Source: Endomicrobiellum devescovinae (lineage in GTDB: Bacteria > Elusimicrobiota > Endomicrobiia > Endomicrobiales > Endomicrobiaceae). Taken from it: a stretch of 8,286 nucleotides of DNA. This document shows positions 1-6,383 of the stretch, in pieces. Location: the NCBI GenBank assembly GCA_031255495.1, contig JAIRSK010000054.1:1-8286 (forward strand), in the 5' to 3' direction. Position 1 is the first letter of the stretch. Every line of letters starts with the position of its first letter. The position numbers were made by a program, and so were the translations under genes. Under the pieces are notes generated by a model that saw nothing but the letters and a program-made list of their open reading frames with translations, had not been told where the DNA came from and ran no database searches.

Positions 1-482
1 AGAATACCATTTAAAAGCCCGCATTTTATTGGAGGCGTAAATAGATCATTATTAATTGCAAGCAAGATGTTTGTTCTGGTTCCTTCAGTCAACTCGCCTT
101 TTTTATTGAAAAAGATTTCATCATAGTATTTGCTATAGTTTGCGTTATAGTAAGGTCTGTACGTTGTTTTATGGTATAAAAATTCTTCGCTGTTGTTAAC
201 TGTAATAGAAGAAATTTTAATTTTGTTTATTTTAGTTTCTTGAACTTTTTTATATTCAATTGATATTTTGCCTATTTTGTCTAAAAGGAGCCTTGCGATT
301 CCGTCGCTTGTGGTATTAATTTTAATTTTTTCCTTGTCAAAAGCAAATCCGAAATGTTTAGCTGAATTTCTCATTCTTTCAAGATGTTCTTCCAAAAATA
401 GAACTTTATTATTTTCAATCTTCACTGTTTCAATAATTTTAAAGTCAGAATTTAAAAATTTAGCTTTTGTTTTAACTTCCAG
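1..482 (-). pseudogene. PabC-like aminotransferase class IV domain, cut off from PabB by an in-frame TAG; partial at window edge
   Basis: Reading the minus strand on past the TAG at 485-483, in the same frame as PabB, gives 160 uninterrupted codons up to the window edge. The translation matches the C-terminal half of bifunctional PabBC proteins. It shows an LEEHLERM segment followed by SAKHFGF, then FLYHKTTYR, then EIFFNKKGELTEGTRTNI, then TPPIKCGLLNG. These are the substrate/PLP-pocket motifs of fold-type IV aminotransferases such as 4-amino-4-deoxychorismate lyase, which releases p-aminobenzoate and pyruvate. No plausible start codon with a Shine-Dalgarno lies at the domain's beginning. The first in-frame GTG falls inside the conserved IETV segment and the first in-frame ATG lies later still. 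The domain is therefore either untranslated (a nonsense pseudogene) or made by readthrough. The conserved sequence implies that any lesion is recent. About 70-90 further residues are expected outside the window. Confidence 0.75.
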
Positions 483-485
483 CTA
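483..485 (-). other. In-frame amber codon at the PabB/PabC domain junction
   Basis: The codon after AQDE is TAG, and the frame then continues LEVKTKAKFL. In fused PabBC proteins the equivalent place usually carries an aromatic residue (tryptophan or tyrosine before an acidic residue). A single substitution, TGG to TAG or TAT/TAC to TAG, would create this stop. No frameshift accompanies it. It could be a true nonsense mutation, a readthrough site or a sequencing/assembly error. Confidence 0.8.
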
Positions 486-1505
486 CTCATCTTGAGCAAT
501 TGAATTCCATGTTATAGCCCATCCTACCCTGTATCTGAAATTCTTATCAAAAATTGATTTTTGAAGAATTCTTATAGGTACACTGAATTCGTAAATTTCA
601 GGAGTTATGAAACCTAATGCTCCGCAATATATGCCACGGTTCCCTTTTTCTATTGCATTTATAATATTTATGGTACTTATTTTTGGCGCACCTGTTACAG
701 ATCCACATGGAAATAACGCTTCAAGCATATCAAATAGAGAAATATTGTCTTTTAAATCAGCTTCTATCTGCGAAGTCATTTGATGAAGAGTAGGATGTGT
801 TTCAATATCAAACAGTCCAGTTGCTTTAATGCTTCCGGGTTTTGCTATTTTCCCTAAGTCATTCCTTAATAAATCAACTATCATTATGTTTTCAGCGCGG
901 TTTTTTATATCATTTTTAAGGAAGTTAATATTTTTAATATCTTCATCTTCGTTTTTTCCGCGTTTAATAGTGCCTTTCATAGGTTTTGTAATTATATGGT
1001 TGTTTTTAACAGCAAAAAACAATTCTGGAGAAAATGATAACAAAGTGTCAAATTTGTTTTTTATAAATGTTGTATAGGGTGTACTTTGCTTTTGCAGTAG
1101 GTATTGGTAAAGTTCAAATTCATTCCCGTCAAACTCTACATTGAAGTCAAAGGTGTAGTTGACTTCATAAGTGTTGCTAGCTTCTATTTCGTATTTTATT
1201 TTTTCTATATTTCTTAAGTATTTGTCAAAAGTTAGTGTCGGTAAAAGTTTTAATTCAAAAATATTTTTAATTTCACGATCAAAAAGTTTATAATCTTTAA
1301 AGATTTCAAAATATAAAAGCGATAACTTGCTGTTTATATTTTTGCCAAAGAATATATCTTTAGCTTCATATCGTATATATCCTAGAAGGTAATAATTTTG
1401 TTTATATTTTTCAATCTTTTTTAGCGCATCAATAAACTCTGGTGTAGTAAAGGCATAAATCTTTGCTATTGGGTTTGAGAAAAAAAAGTTGTTGTATATA
1501 GGCAT
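483..1505 (-). CDS. pabB: Aminodeoxychorismate synthase component I (PabB domain of a PabBC-type gene)
   Basis: Encodes a 340-residue chorismate-binding enzyme that aminates chorismate to 4-amino-4-deoxychorismate, the first committed step to p-aminobenzoate and folate in the cytosol. Visible family motifs are a PMKGT segment around residues 175-179, a RAENIMIVDLLRNDLG block at 203-218, the HQMTS segment at 241-245 and FPCGSVTGAPK at 265-275. The lysine in PMKGT (K177) is the residue that marks PabB; anthranilate synthase TrpE has alanine there. The frame is open upstream to about 1709, but that stretch overlaps the phoH gene and resembles nothing. The ATG at 1505 is the only sensible start, although its Shine-Dalgarno is weak. 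The frame stops at a TAG (485-483), and a PabC-like domain continues in the same frame beyond it. Near the C-terminus the usual IRT reads IRI (311-313) and the glycine-rich turn reads VGWAI (327-331), both unusual. Divergent from phoH. Whether the product is active is uncertain. Confidence 0.85.
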   Translation of the reverse strand: MPIYNNFFFSNPIAKIYAFTTPEFIDALKKIEKYKQNYYLLGYIRYEAKDIFFGKNINSKLSLLYFEIFKDYKLFDREIKNIFELKLLPTLTFDKYLRNIEKIKYEIEASNTYEVNYTFDFNVEFDGNEFELYQYLLQKQSTPYTTFIKNKFDTLLSFSPELFFAVKNNHIITKPMKGTIKRGKNEDEDIKNINFLKNDIKNRAENIMIVDLLRNDLGKIAKPGSIKATGLFDIETHPTLHQMTSQIEADLKDNISLFDMLEALFPCGSVTGAPKISTINIINAIEKGNRGIYCGALGFITPEIYEFSVPIRILQKSIFDKNFRYRVGWAITWNSIAQDE

Positions 1506-1588
1506 CTTTAAGCGTAATTTTGATTTTAAAAGTCTTAGATTTGACAAATATAAATTCAAATACAAAGCCAATGAATAATTTTGTATAA

Positions 1589-1597
1589 TGTTATAAT
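1589..1597 (+). promoter_or_regulatory. Extended -10 promoter (TGTTATAAT) for the phoH operon
   Basis: A perfect extended -10 element, TGT followed by TATAAT, ends 24 bases before the phoH ATG. No good -35 sits 17 bases upstream, which extended -10 promoters often do without. Transcription would start near 1604, giving a leader of under 20 bases that contains the Shine-Dalgarno. A second TATAAT at 1584-1589 partly overlaps and is an alternative. Confidence 0.5.
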
Positions 1598-1610
1598 ACC
1601 AAAAAAATAA

Positions 1611-1615
1611 GGGAG
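1611..1615 (+). promoter_or_regulatory. Ribosome binding site that decides the phoH start
   Basis: GGGAG lies directly against the first in-frame ATG (1616), leaving no spacing, but 6 bases before the second ATG (1622). The second ATG is therefore the better start. It also gives the usual PIN-domain opening, MKTFVLDTN. Confidence 0.7.
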
Positions 1616-1621
1616 ATGCGA

Positions 1622-2926
1622 ATGAAAACATTTGTTTTAGACACCAATGTTTTACTGCATGATCCAGACTCAATTTTTTCTTTCCAAGATAACAAAGTTG
1701 TAATTCCAATGACTGTTGTTGAAGAGTTAGACTCTTTTAAGAAATCTAATGATGAAAGAGGCAGAAGTGCTCGTCTTATTTCAAGAAAGCTTGACGCTTT
1801 AAGATCAAAAGGAAAACTTTCTGACGGCGTACATACAAAAAATGGCGGAATTATTAAGATTGAAATGAACCGTCATGAAGTTGAGTTACCTGTTGGTTTT
1901 GTGGAGCAAAAATCAGACAATCAAATATTGTCAATTGCTTTAGGTCTTAAACAGAAAGTCGAAAAAGTAATATTTATAACAAAAGATATAAATTTAAGAA
2001 TTAAGTCTGAAATTTTAAACATAGAGACTCAAGATTACGAAAAATCTAAAGTTAAAATTGACGAGTTGTATGCAGGCTGGAGAGAAATATCCGTACCTGC
2101 TGGGAAAATTGATCAGTTTTATAAAGATGAAAAATTGGTTTTAAAGCAGGATTTTTACCCAAACGAATTTATAGTATTAAAAGACGAGGCTGGCAGTTCC
2201 AAGAGCGCTTTGACTAAATATTCTGGCAGAAAAAAAGCTTTGACGCCAATTTTTCATCAAAACTCAATGCCTTGGGGATTAAAACCCTTAAATATTGAAC
2301 AGAAATTTGCGATAGAAGTTCTTTTGTGTAATGATATTAACTTGGTAACGCTTATAGGTCTTCCCGGAGCTGGGAAAACTCTTCTTGCCTTAGCGTGCGG
2401 TTTGCAAAAAACTGTAGAAGAAAAATATTTCCGCAAGCTTTATATAGCAAGACCTATAATCCCTATGGGACGTGATATTGGATTTTTGCCAGGCACTAAA
2501 GAGGAAAAACTCGGCGCTTGGATGGGCGCCATAAATGACAATTTTGAATTTTTAATGGATAAAGGACGCAATGACAGTTTAAAAACTGAAGAAAGGATAG
2601 ATTATCTTTTTGAGTCTGGTCAGATAGAGGTTGATTCTTTAACATATATAAGAGGACGCTCTCTTCCGCAGCAGTATATTATTATTGACGATGCTCAGAA
2701 TTTGACTCCTCACGAGATAAAAACTATAACATCAAGAGCAGGAAACGGCACAAAAATAGTTTTGACTGGTGATCCCTATCAGATTGACAATCCATACCTT
2801 GATGCGTCTTCAAATGGTCTTACGTATTTAGTTGAAAGATTTAAAGGACAGGAGATATTCGGTCACGTAACGTTTTCAAAGAGCGAAAGAAGCGCTCTTG
2901 CCGCGTTGTCGTCCGAACTGCTTTGA
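1622..2926 (+). CDS. PIN domain - PhoH family ATPase (YlaK/PhoH2-like)
   Basis: A 434-residue cytosolic protein with an N-terminal PIN nuclease domain joined to a C-terminal PhoH P-loop ATPase. The PIN part opens FVLDTNVLLHDP (acidic D7) and continues with VVEELD (32-37), SDNQIL (D99) and ITKDINL (D122), the spaced acidic residues that bind the catalytic metal. The ATPase part has Walker A GLPGAGKT (246-253), the PhoH-typical ARPIIPMGRDIGFLPG (276-291), Walker B IIIDDAQN (353-360), and TGDPYQID before the C-terminus. Characterised PIN-PhoH (PhoH2) proteins couple ATP-driven RNA unwinding to RNA cleavage. A role in RNA turnover is inferred here; the sequence itself shows only the domains. The length is normal for the family. 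It is the first gene of the rightward cluster, and its TGA overlaps the ATG of the next gene (TGATG), suggesting translational coupling. Confidence 0.93.
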   Translation: MKTFVLDTNVLLHDPDSIFSFQDNKVVIPMTVVEELDSFKKSNDERGRSARLISRKLDALRSKGKLSDGVHTKNGGIIKIEMNRHEVELPVGFVEQKSDNQILSIALGLKQKVEKVIFITKDINLRIKSEILNIETQDYEKSKVKIDELYAGWREISVPAGKIDQFYKDEKLVLKQDFYPNEFIVLKDEAGSSKSALTKYSGRKKALTPIFHQNSMPWGLKPLNIEQKFAIEVLLCNDINLVTLIGLPGAGKTLLALACGLQKTVEEKYFRKLYIARPIIPMGRDIGFLPGTKEEKLGAWMGAINDNFEFLMDKGRNDSLKTEERIDYLFESGQIEVDSLTYIRGRSLPQQYIIIDDAQNLTPHEIKTITSRAGNGTKIVLTGDPYQIDNPYLDASSNGLTYLVERFKGQEIFGHVTFSKSERSALAALSSELL

Positions 2927-3795
2927 TGAATAGCGATATAAATAACTCTTATATAGATCTGCATATACATACGTCTTGTTCAGACGGCGTTTTTAGTCCA
3001 AAAGAAGCGGTTGAGTATGCTTTAAATATGAAGTTGTCTGCAATAAGCATAACAGACCACGATTCTGTAGATGGTATAGATGAGGCTTTGAATTGCTCTT
3101 TACAAAGTGGCATTGAGATTATTCCCGGTATTGAGTTGTCTTCAGAAGTTGAGTCAGAATCTGGGAAAAGTGAAATACATATATTAGGGTATTATATAGA
3201 CTATAAGTCGGAATATTTGAAAAAATCTCTAGATATTTTTAAGAGAGCAAGATATGATAGAGCTGTAAAAATATTTGAAAGGCTTAAGAAAAATGGCGTT
3301 GAACTAAAAAATGCCGACTTTATTAACAATATTGGCAGCAAAGCTATAGGACGGTTACACTTTGCAAAAGCCTTAATTGAAGAGAAGTTTGTAGGCAGTG
3401 TTCAAGAAGCTTTTCAAAAGTACTTATCAAAAGATAAACCAGCTTATGTCCCCAAATATTCAATCTCTGTAAAAGATGCAATAAAACTTGTTCTGGATTC
3501 TGGTGGTATTCCAGTTATGGCTCACCCCTATTATGTGCATTACACAGATATTAATTTGTTTAAATCTTTAATTGATTGCGGTTTTATGGGAATAGAGGCT
3601 TGGCACATAAAGCATTCTGAAAACGTTGTAAAGAGATTTACTGATATAGCTAAGAAGTTTAATCTTCTTGTAACAGGTGGCTCTGATTGCCATGGACCAT
3701 ACAAGAAAGAAAGCCCCATTATGGGAAAGGTAAAAGTTCCTTACTCTGTATTGATAAGCTTAAAGAAGGCAAGAGAGTTTCTTTACAAAGATTGA
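2926..3795 (+). CDS. PHP-domain metal-dependent phosphoesterase (TrpH / RNase AM type)
   Basis: A 289-residue protein with the complete set of PHP-fold metal ligands: DLHIHT (H13, H15), SDG (D20), ITDHD (H45), PGIE (E70), IHILGYY (H85), MAHP (H200), a histidine at 230, and GGSDCHG (D254, H256). The spacing and length fit the E. coli YciV/TrpH family. That family hydrolyses 3',5'-nucleoside bisphosphates and, as RNase AM, trims 5' ends of rRNA precursors. The specific substrate here is inferred by family resemblance. The chosen ATG overlaps the phoH stop by one base. A TTG three bases upstream is in frame but less likely. There is no clear Shine-Dalgarno, so translation probably depends on coupling to phoH. 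Following the PIN-PhoH gene, it fits an RNA-processing role. The next gene starts after only 3 bases. Confidence 0.9.
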   Translation: MNSDINNSYIDLHIHTSCSDGVFSPKEAVEYALNMKLSAISITDHDSVDGIDEALNCSLQSGIEIIPGIELSSEVESESGKSEIHILGYYIDYKSEYLKKSLDIFKRARYDRAVKIFERLKKNGVELKNADFINNIGSKAIGRLHFAKALIEEKFVGSVQEAFQKYLSKDKPAYVPKYSISVKDAIKLVLDSGGIPVMAHPYYVHYTDINLFKSLIDCGFMGIEAWHIKHSENVVKRFTDIAKKFNLLVTGGSDCHGPYKKESPIMGKVKVPYSVLISLKKAREFLYKD

Positions 3796-3798
3796 TTT

Positions 3799-5250
3799 AT
3801 GGAATATATAAACAAAACAGTTTTTCTTAATTATTTAACCTGCCCTACTTTAGGTTGGAAGACAAAAAGAGATATGCTTCCAAAACTTTCAGGGCTTAAT
3901 AATGAACTCTTAACTTTAGAAGGAAGAAATATACATAAAGAGGCATTAAAACTATTTCCAGACGCTGTGAGTGGGAAGAAACTTAAACTAGAAAATCCTG
4001 ACACTTCTGGCAAAGATTTGATTGCAGATTTAGAAATAAATAAATCTGTTTACGCAATGCCTTTTGTCACAGACAGTTTCTATGCAAAACCTGACATATT
4101 GAATAAACTAGAAGATAATTCTTGGCATTTGTTTGAAGTTAAATCAGGAAGCAGATATAAAATTAAATATACAAATGATATTTCTTTTAACGTGATGGTT
4201 TTGTCTAAACTCGGCATAAGAGTAAGCAAGACAAGTGCATTGTATTTATCTAACGATTATCGTACTGGAATGGATTCTTCTAAGCTATTTACTGAAGTTG
4301 ACTGTTCTGAAAAGATTGAAATAAAATATCAGGAGTTTTTAAGTATTGCAGATAAGGCTTCTAAAGATTTGCAATCAGAAATTATGCCGCTGCCTGTCTT
4401 AAAAAGGCGCTGCAAAAATTGTCCCATATTTGACGTTTGTATAGGAAAAGACGCAAAAAAACACATATTTGATTTGCCGAGACTGTCTATAGCCCAGACG
4501 GATCAGCTTATAGCAATGGGTGCAGATACGATTGATAAGGTTCCTGATGATTTTGAACTCACTGATAGGCAGAAGATAGTTAAAAATTGCGTTTTGACGG
4601 ATACAAGGTATGTTTCTAATGACTTAAAAGCTGAGCTGGAAAATATAAAACAACCTTTTTATTATCTTGATTTTGAGTCTGTAACAACAATAATGCCTTT
4701 GTATCCAAACATATCTCCTCATACTCAAATTTTAACGCAGTTTTCTTTGGATAAAGCAGACGAATCTGGAAATATTTTAAAGCATTATGAATATATCGCT
4801 GACCAAACAAGGGACTGCCGTAAAGATATTGCCGAAAAGTTAATAGAGTATTTAGATAAAGAAGGAAGTATAATAACTTACGCCAATGCCGAGCGTATAA
4901 TAATTTCTAAACTGGCTTTGCTTTTTCCTGAATTATCTGAAAAACTTAACAAAATAATTGAAAGAATTGTTGACTTGGAATTGATAATTAGAAAAAATTA
5001 TTACGATATAAACTTTCACGGCAGAACATCTATAAAGAAAATTCTTCCTGTTTTAATACCCGACATGAGCTATGATAGTTTGGATATTGGAGAAGGTGGT
5101 GATGCATCGGCAGCATTCGCATTTATGGCTATGGGTTTATATGATGAGGGGAAGATAAAAGAAACTAAAGATAATTTACTTAAATATTGCGCTCAAGATA
5201 CGCTTGCTATGATACGTATCCATCAGTTTTTAATAAATGCTACAAAATGA
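3799..5250 (+). CDS. DUF2779 protein: Cas4/RecB-like PD-(D/E)XK nuclease joined to a DEDDy exonuclease-like domain
   Basis: A 483-residue protein with two apparent nuclease modules. The N-terminal part (about 1-220) resembles Cas4/RecB-family PD-(D/E)XK nucleases. It has a cysteine at 15 in YLTCP, EGRNIHKEA (41-49) where the family has its metal-binding histidine, KPD (97-99), and a core FEVKSGS with E113 and K115. A late cluster C205-x2-C208-x5-C214 with C15 makes the four-cysteine pattern that holds an iron-sulfur cluster in Cas4 and AddB. The C-terminal part (about 280-483) is DUF2779. It has YLDFES (D291, E293), IVDLE (D392), HGRTSIKKILP, and YCAQD (Y463, D467), consistent with an RNase H-fold DEDDy exonuclease. 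Substrate and role are unknown. The TM0106-like RecB-family nucleases have a comparable layout. It lies 3 bases after the PHP gene with no visible Shine-Dalgarno and directly before recA, so a role in DNA processing is a reasonable inference. No CRISPR array or other cas gene is in view. Confidence 0.82.
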   Translation: MEYINKTVFLNYLTCPTLGWKTKRDMLPKLSGLNNELLTLEGRNIHKEALKLFPDAVSGKKLKLENPDTSGKDLIADLEINKSVYAMPFVTDSFYAKPDILNKLEDNSWHLFEVKSGSRYKIKYTNDISFNVMVLSKLGIRVSKTSALYLSNDYRTGMDSSKLFTEVDCSEKIEIKYQEFLSIADKASKDLQSEIMPLPVLKRRCKNCPIFDVCIGKDAKKHIFDLPRLSIAQTDQLIAMGADTIDKVPDDFELTDRQKIVKNCVLTDTRYVSNDLKAELENIKQPFYYLDFESVTTIMPLYPNISPHTQILTQFSLDKADESGNILKHYEYIADQTRDCRKDIAEKLIEYLDKEGSIITYANAERIIISKLALLFPELSEKLNKIIERIVDLELIIRKNYYDINFHGRTSIKKILPVLIPDMSYDSLDIGEGGDASAAFAFMAMGLYDEGKIKETKDNLLKYCAQDTLAMIRIHQFLINATK

Positions 5251-5303
5251 TAAAATACTTGAAATATGTTCATAATTGACAGCGATTAGGGGGGGGGAAG
5301 AGT
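5251..5303 (+). promoter_or_regulatory. recA leader with G9 tract at the ribosome binding site
   Basis: The only gap over 12 bases within the rightward cluster. It ends with nine consecutive G (5289-5297), then AAGAGT and the recA ATG. The G run with the following AAG acts as, or overlaps, the Shine-Dalgarno. A TGAA-N5-TTCA partial dyad at 5260-5272 could be a repressor site, but it matches no SOS box exactly. TAAAAT at 5251-5256 is a possible -10 without a good -35. No terminator hairpin is visible, so recA may be read from the upstream promoter, an internal one, or both. Confidence 0.5.
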
Positions 5304-6371
5304 ATGGCAAAAGACGAAAAACTTAAGGCATTAGATTTGGCTCTTTCGCAAATAGAAAAAGATTTTGGTAAAGAAGCGATAATGCGCTTGGGGGAAAAGC
5401 ATTTAAAAGAAAAGGTTGATTTTATACCAACTGGAGCTCTTCCTCTTGATATAGCTATAGGCATTGGCGGAATTCCCAGGGGAAGAATAATTGAAATTTA
5501 CGGTCCTGAATCTTCAGGAAAAACAACTTTAGCTTTATGTATGGTTGCAGAAACCCAAAAACTTGGCGGGATTGCTGCATATATTGACGCTGAACATGCG
5601 ATGGATCCTGACTATGCTCAAAAATTAGGTGTGGACATAGATAATCTTTTAATATCTCAACCTGATTCGGGAGAACAGGGTTTAGAGATTGCAGATAAGC
5701 TTGTACGCTCAGGGGCAGTTGATATTATAATCGTTGATTCAGTAGCGGCTCTTGTGCCTAAAGCAGAAATTGAAGGTGAGATGGGGGATTCTTTTGTAGG
5801 TCTTCAAGCAAGACTTATGAGCCAAGCGTTGAGAAAGCTTACTTCAAATATATCTAAATCAAAAACTTCAATTGTATTTATCAATCAATTAAGACAGAAA
5901 ATAGGAGTAATGTGGGGAAATCCTGAGACCACCCCGGGCGGACTTGCACTTAAATTCTATTCTTCGGTAAGGCTTGATATAAGAAGAGTAGAGTCAGTTA
6001 AAAAAGGTGATGATATTTTAGGAAATAGAGTTAGAGTAAAAGTTGTAAAGAATAAAGTTGCTGCACCTTTTAAGCAGGCTGAATTTGAGATAATGTTTGG
6101 GCAAGGCGTAGATAGACTAGGATACCTTATAGACATGGGTGTAAACGACGGACTAATTGAAAAAGCAGGAGCATTTTTTAGCTACAATGGCGAAAGAATA
6201 GGTCAAGGCAGAGATAATGTTAAAGTATATTTGTCCAATAGCCCTCATATTGCAGATGAAATAGAGTCCAAAATAAGAGCAAAAGCTTTTGGCGATGAAC
6301 AACAGGTTAAAGAGGAAGATAAAAAAGGAGAGCCAGTAAAAGAAAAGCCTGCTAAATCTACAAAAAAATAA
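5304..6371 (+). CDS. recA: RecA recombinase
   Basis: A 355-residue RecA, full length for the family. It forms ATP-dependent filaments on single-stranded DNA, catalyses strand exchange in recombinational repair, and stimulates LexA self-cleavage where an SOS system exists. Motifs in order: Walker A GPESSGKT (67-74), the catalytic glutamate in YIDAEHAMDP (E97), Walker B IIIVD (141-145), the KAEIEGEMGD stretch (153-162), and the L2 DNA-binding region from INQLRQKIGVMWGNPETTPGG (193-213) leading into LALKFYSSVRLDIRR. L2 has MWG where E. coli has MFG. The C-terminal tail after about 330 is rich in lysine and glutamate, not mainly acidic as in E. coli. The start is supported by the MAKDEKLKAL opening and the purine-rich site just before it. 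No lesion is seen. It follows the dual-nuclease gene by 53 bases and precedes the epimerase by 12. Confidence 0.98.
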   Translation: MAKDEKLKALDLALSQIEKDFGKEAIMRLGEKHLKEKVDFIPTGALPLDIAIGIGGIPRGRIIEIYGPESSGKTTLALCMVAETQKLGGIAAYIDAEHAMDPDYAQKLGVDIDNLLISQPDSGEQGLEIADKLVRSGAVDIIIVDSVAALVPKAEIEGEMGDSFVGLQARLMSQALRKLTSNISKSKTSIVFINQLRQKIGVMWGNPETTPGGLALKFYSSVRLDIRRVESVKKGDDILGNRVRVKVVKNKVAAPFKQAEFEIMFGQGVDRLGYLIDMGVNDGLIEKAGAFFSYNGERIGQGRDNVKVYLSNSPHIADEIESKIRAKAFGDEQQVKEEDKKGEPVKEKPAKSTKK

Positions 6372-6383
6372 TTTGAGGATGAT

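Larger units (their letters stand above)
1506..1621. promoter_or_regulatory. Divergent intergenic region between pabBC and phoH
   Basis: These 116 bases separate the leftward pabB start (1505) from the rightward phoH start (1622). They are very AT-rich and must hold the promoters for both directions. A partly symmetric segment at 1583-1599 has the form GTATnAT..AT.ATAC and supplies -10-like hexamers on both strands. The rightward signal is clear (separate entry). For the leftward gene I cannot pick a convincing -35/-10 pair. Confidence 0.6.

Noticed and set aside
452..490. Separate pabC start at an ATG overlapping the PabB stop (minus strand, ATG at 490-488)
   Set aside because: That frame meets a TAA after 12 codons (454-452), so it cannot produce PabC. 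The conserved PabC sequence is in the PabB frame.
268..495. Rightward open frames opposite pabBC (268-495 and 829-1077)
   Set aside because: Both lie antisense to conserved PabC and PabB motifs and have no recognisable domain or ribosome binding site.
1541..1546. TTGACA as -35 of the phoH promoter
   Set aside because: The hexamer is perfect, but the nearest TATAAT starts 37 bases later, far from the 16-18 base spacing required.
1616..1621. ATG at 1616 as the phoH start
   Set aside because: The GGGAG Shine-Dalgarno touches this ATG with no spacing. The ATG at 1622 has 6-base spacing and gives the normal PIN-domain start.
1506..1709. Upstream extension of the pabB frame to an ATG at 1709
   Set aside because: It would overlap phoH on the other strand by nearly 90 bases, encodes no recognisable sequence, and the family's N-terminus fits the ATG at 1505.
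2923..2925. TTG at 2923 as start of the PHP gene
   Set aside because: The next codon is an ATG overlapping the phoH stop in the usual TGATG coupling arrangement, which is the more likely start.
3799..5250. Interpretation of the DUF2779 gene as a CRISPR Cas4
   Set aside because: There is no repeat array and no cas1, cas2 or effector gene nearby, and the protein is far longer than Cas4 with an extra DEDDy-like domain.
5276..5281. TTGACA as -35 of a recA promoter
   Set aside because: The matching -10 would fall at about 5299-5304, where the sequence is AGAGTA and overlaps the start codon.
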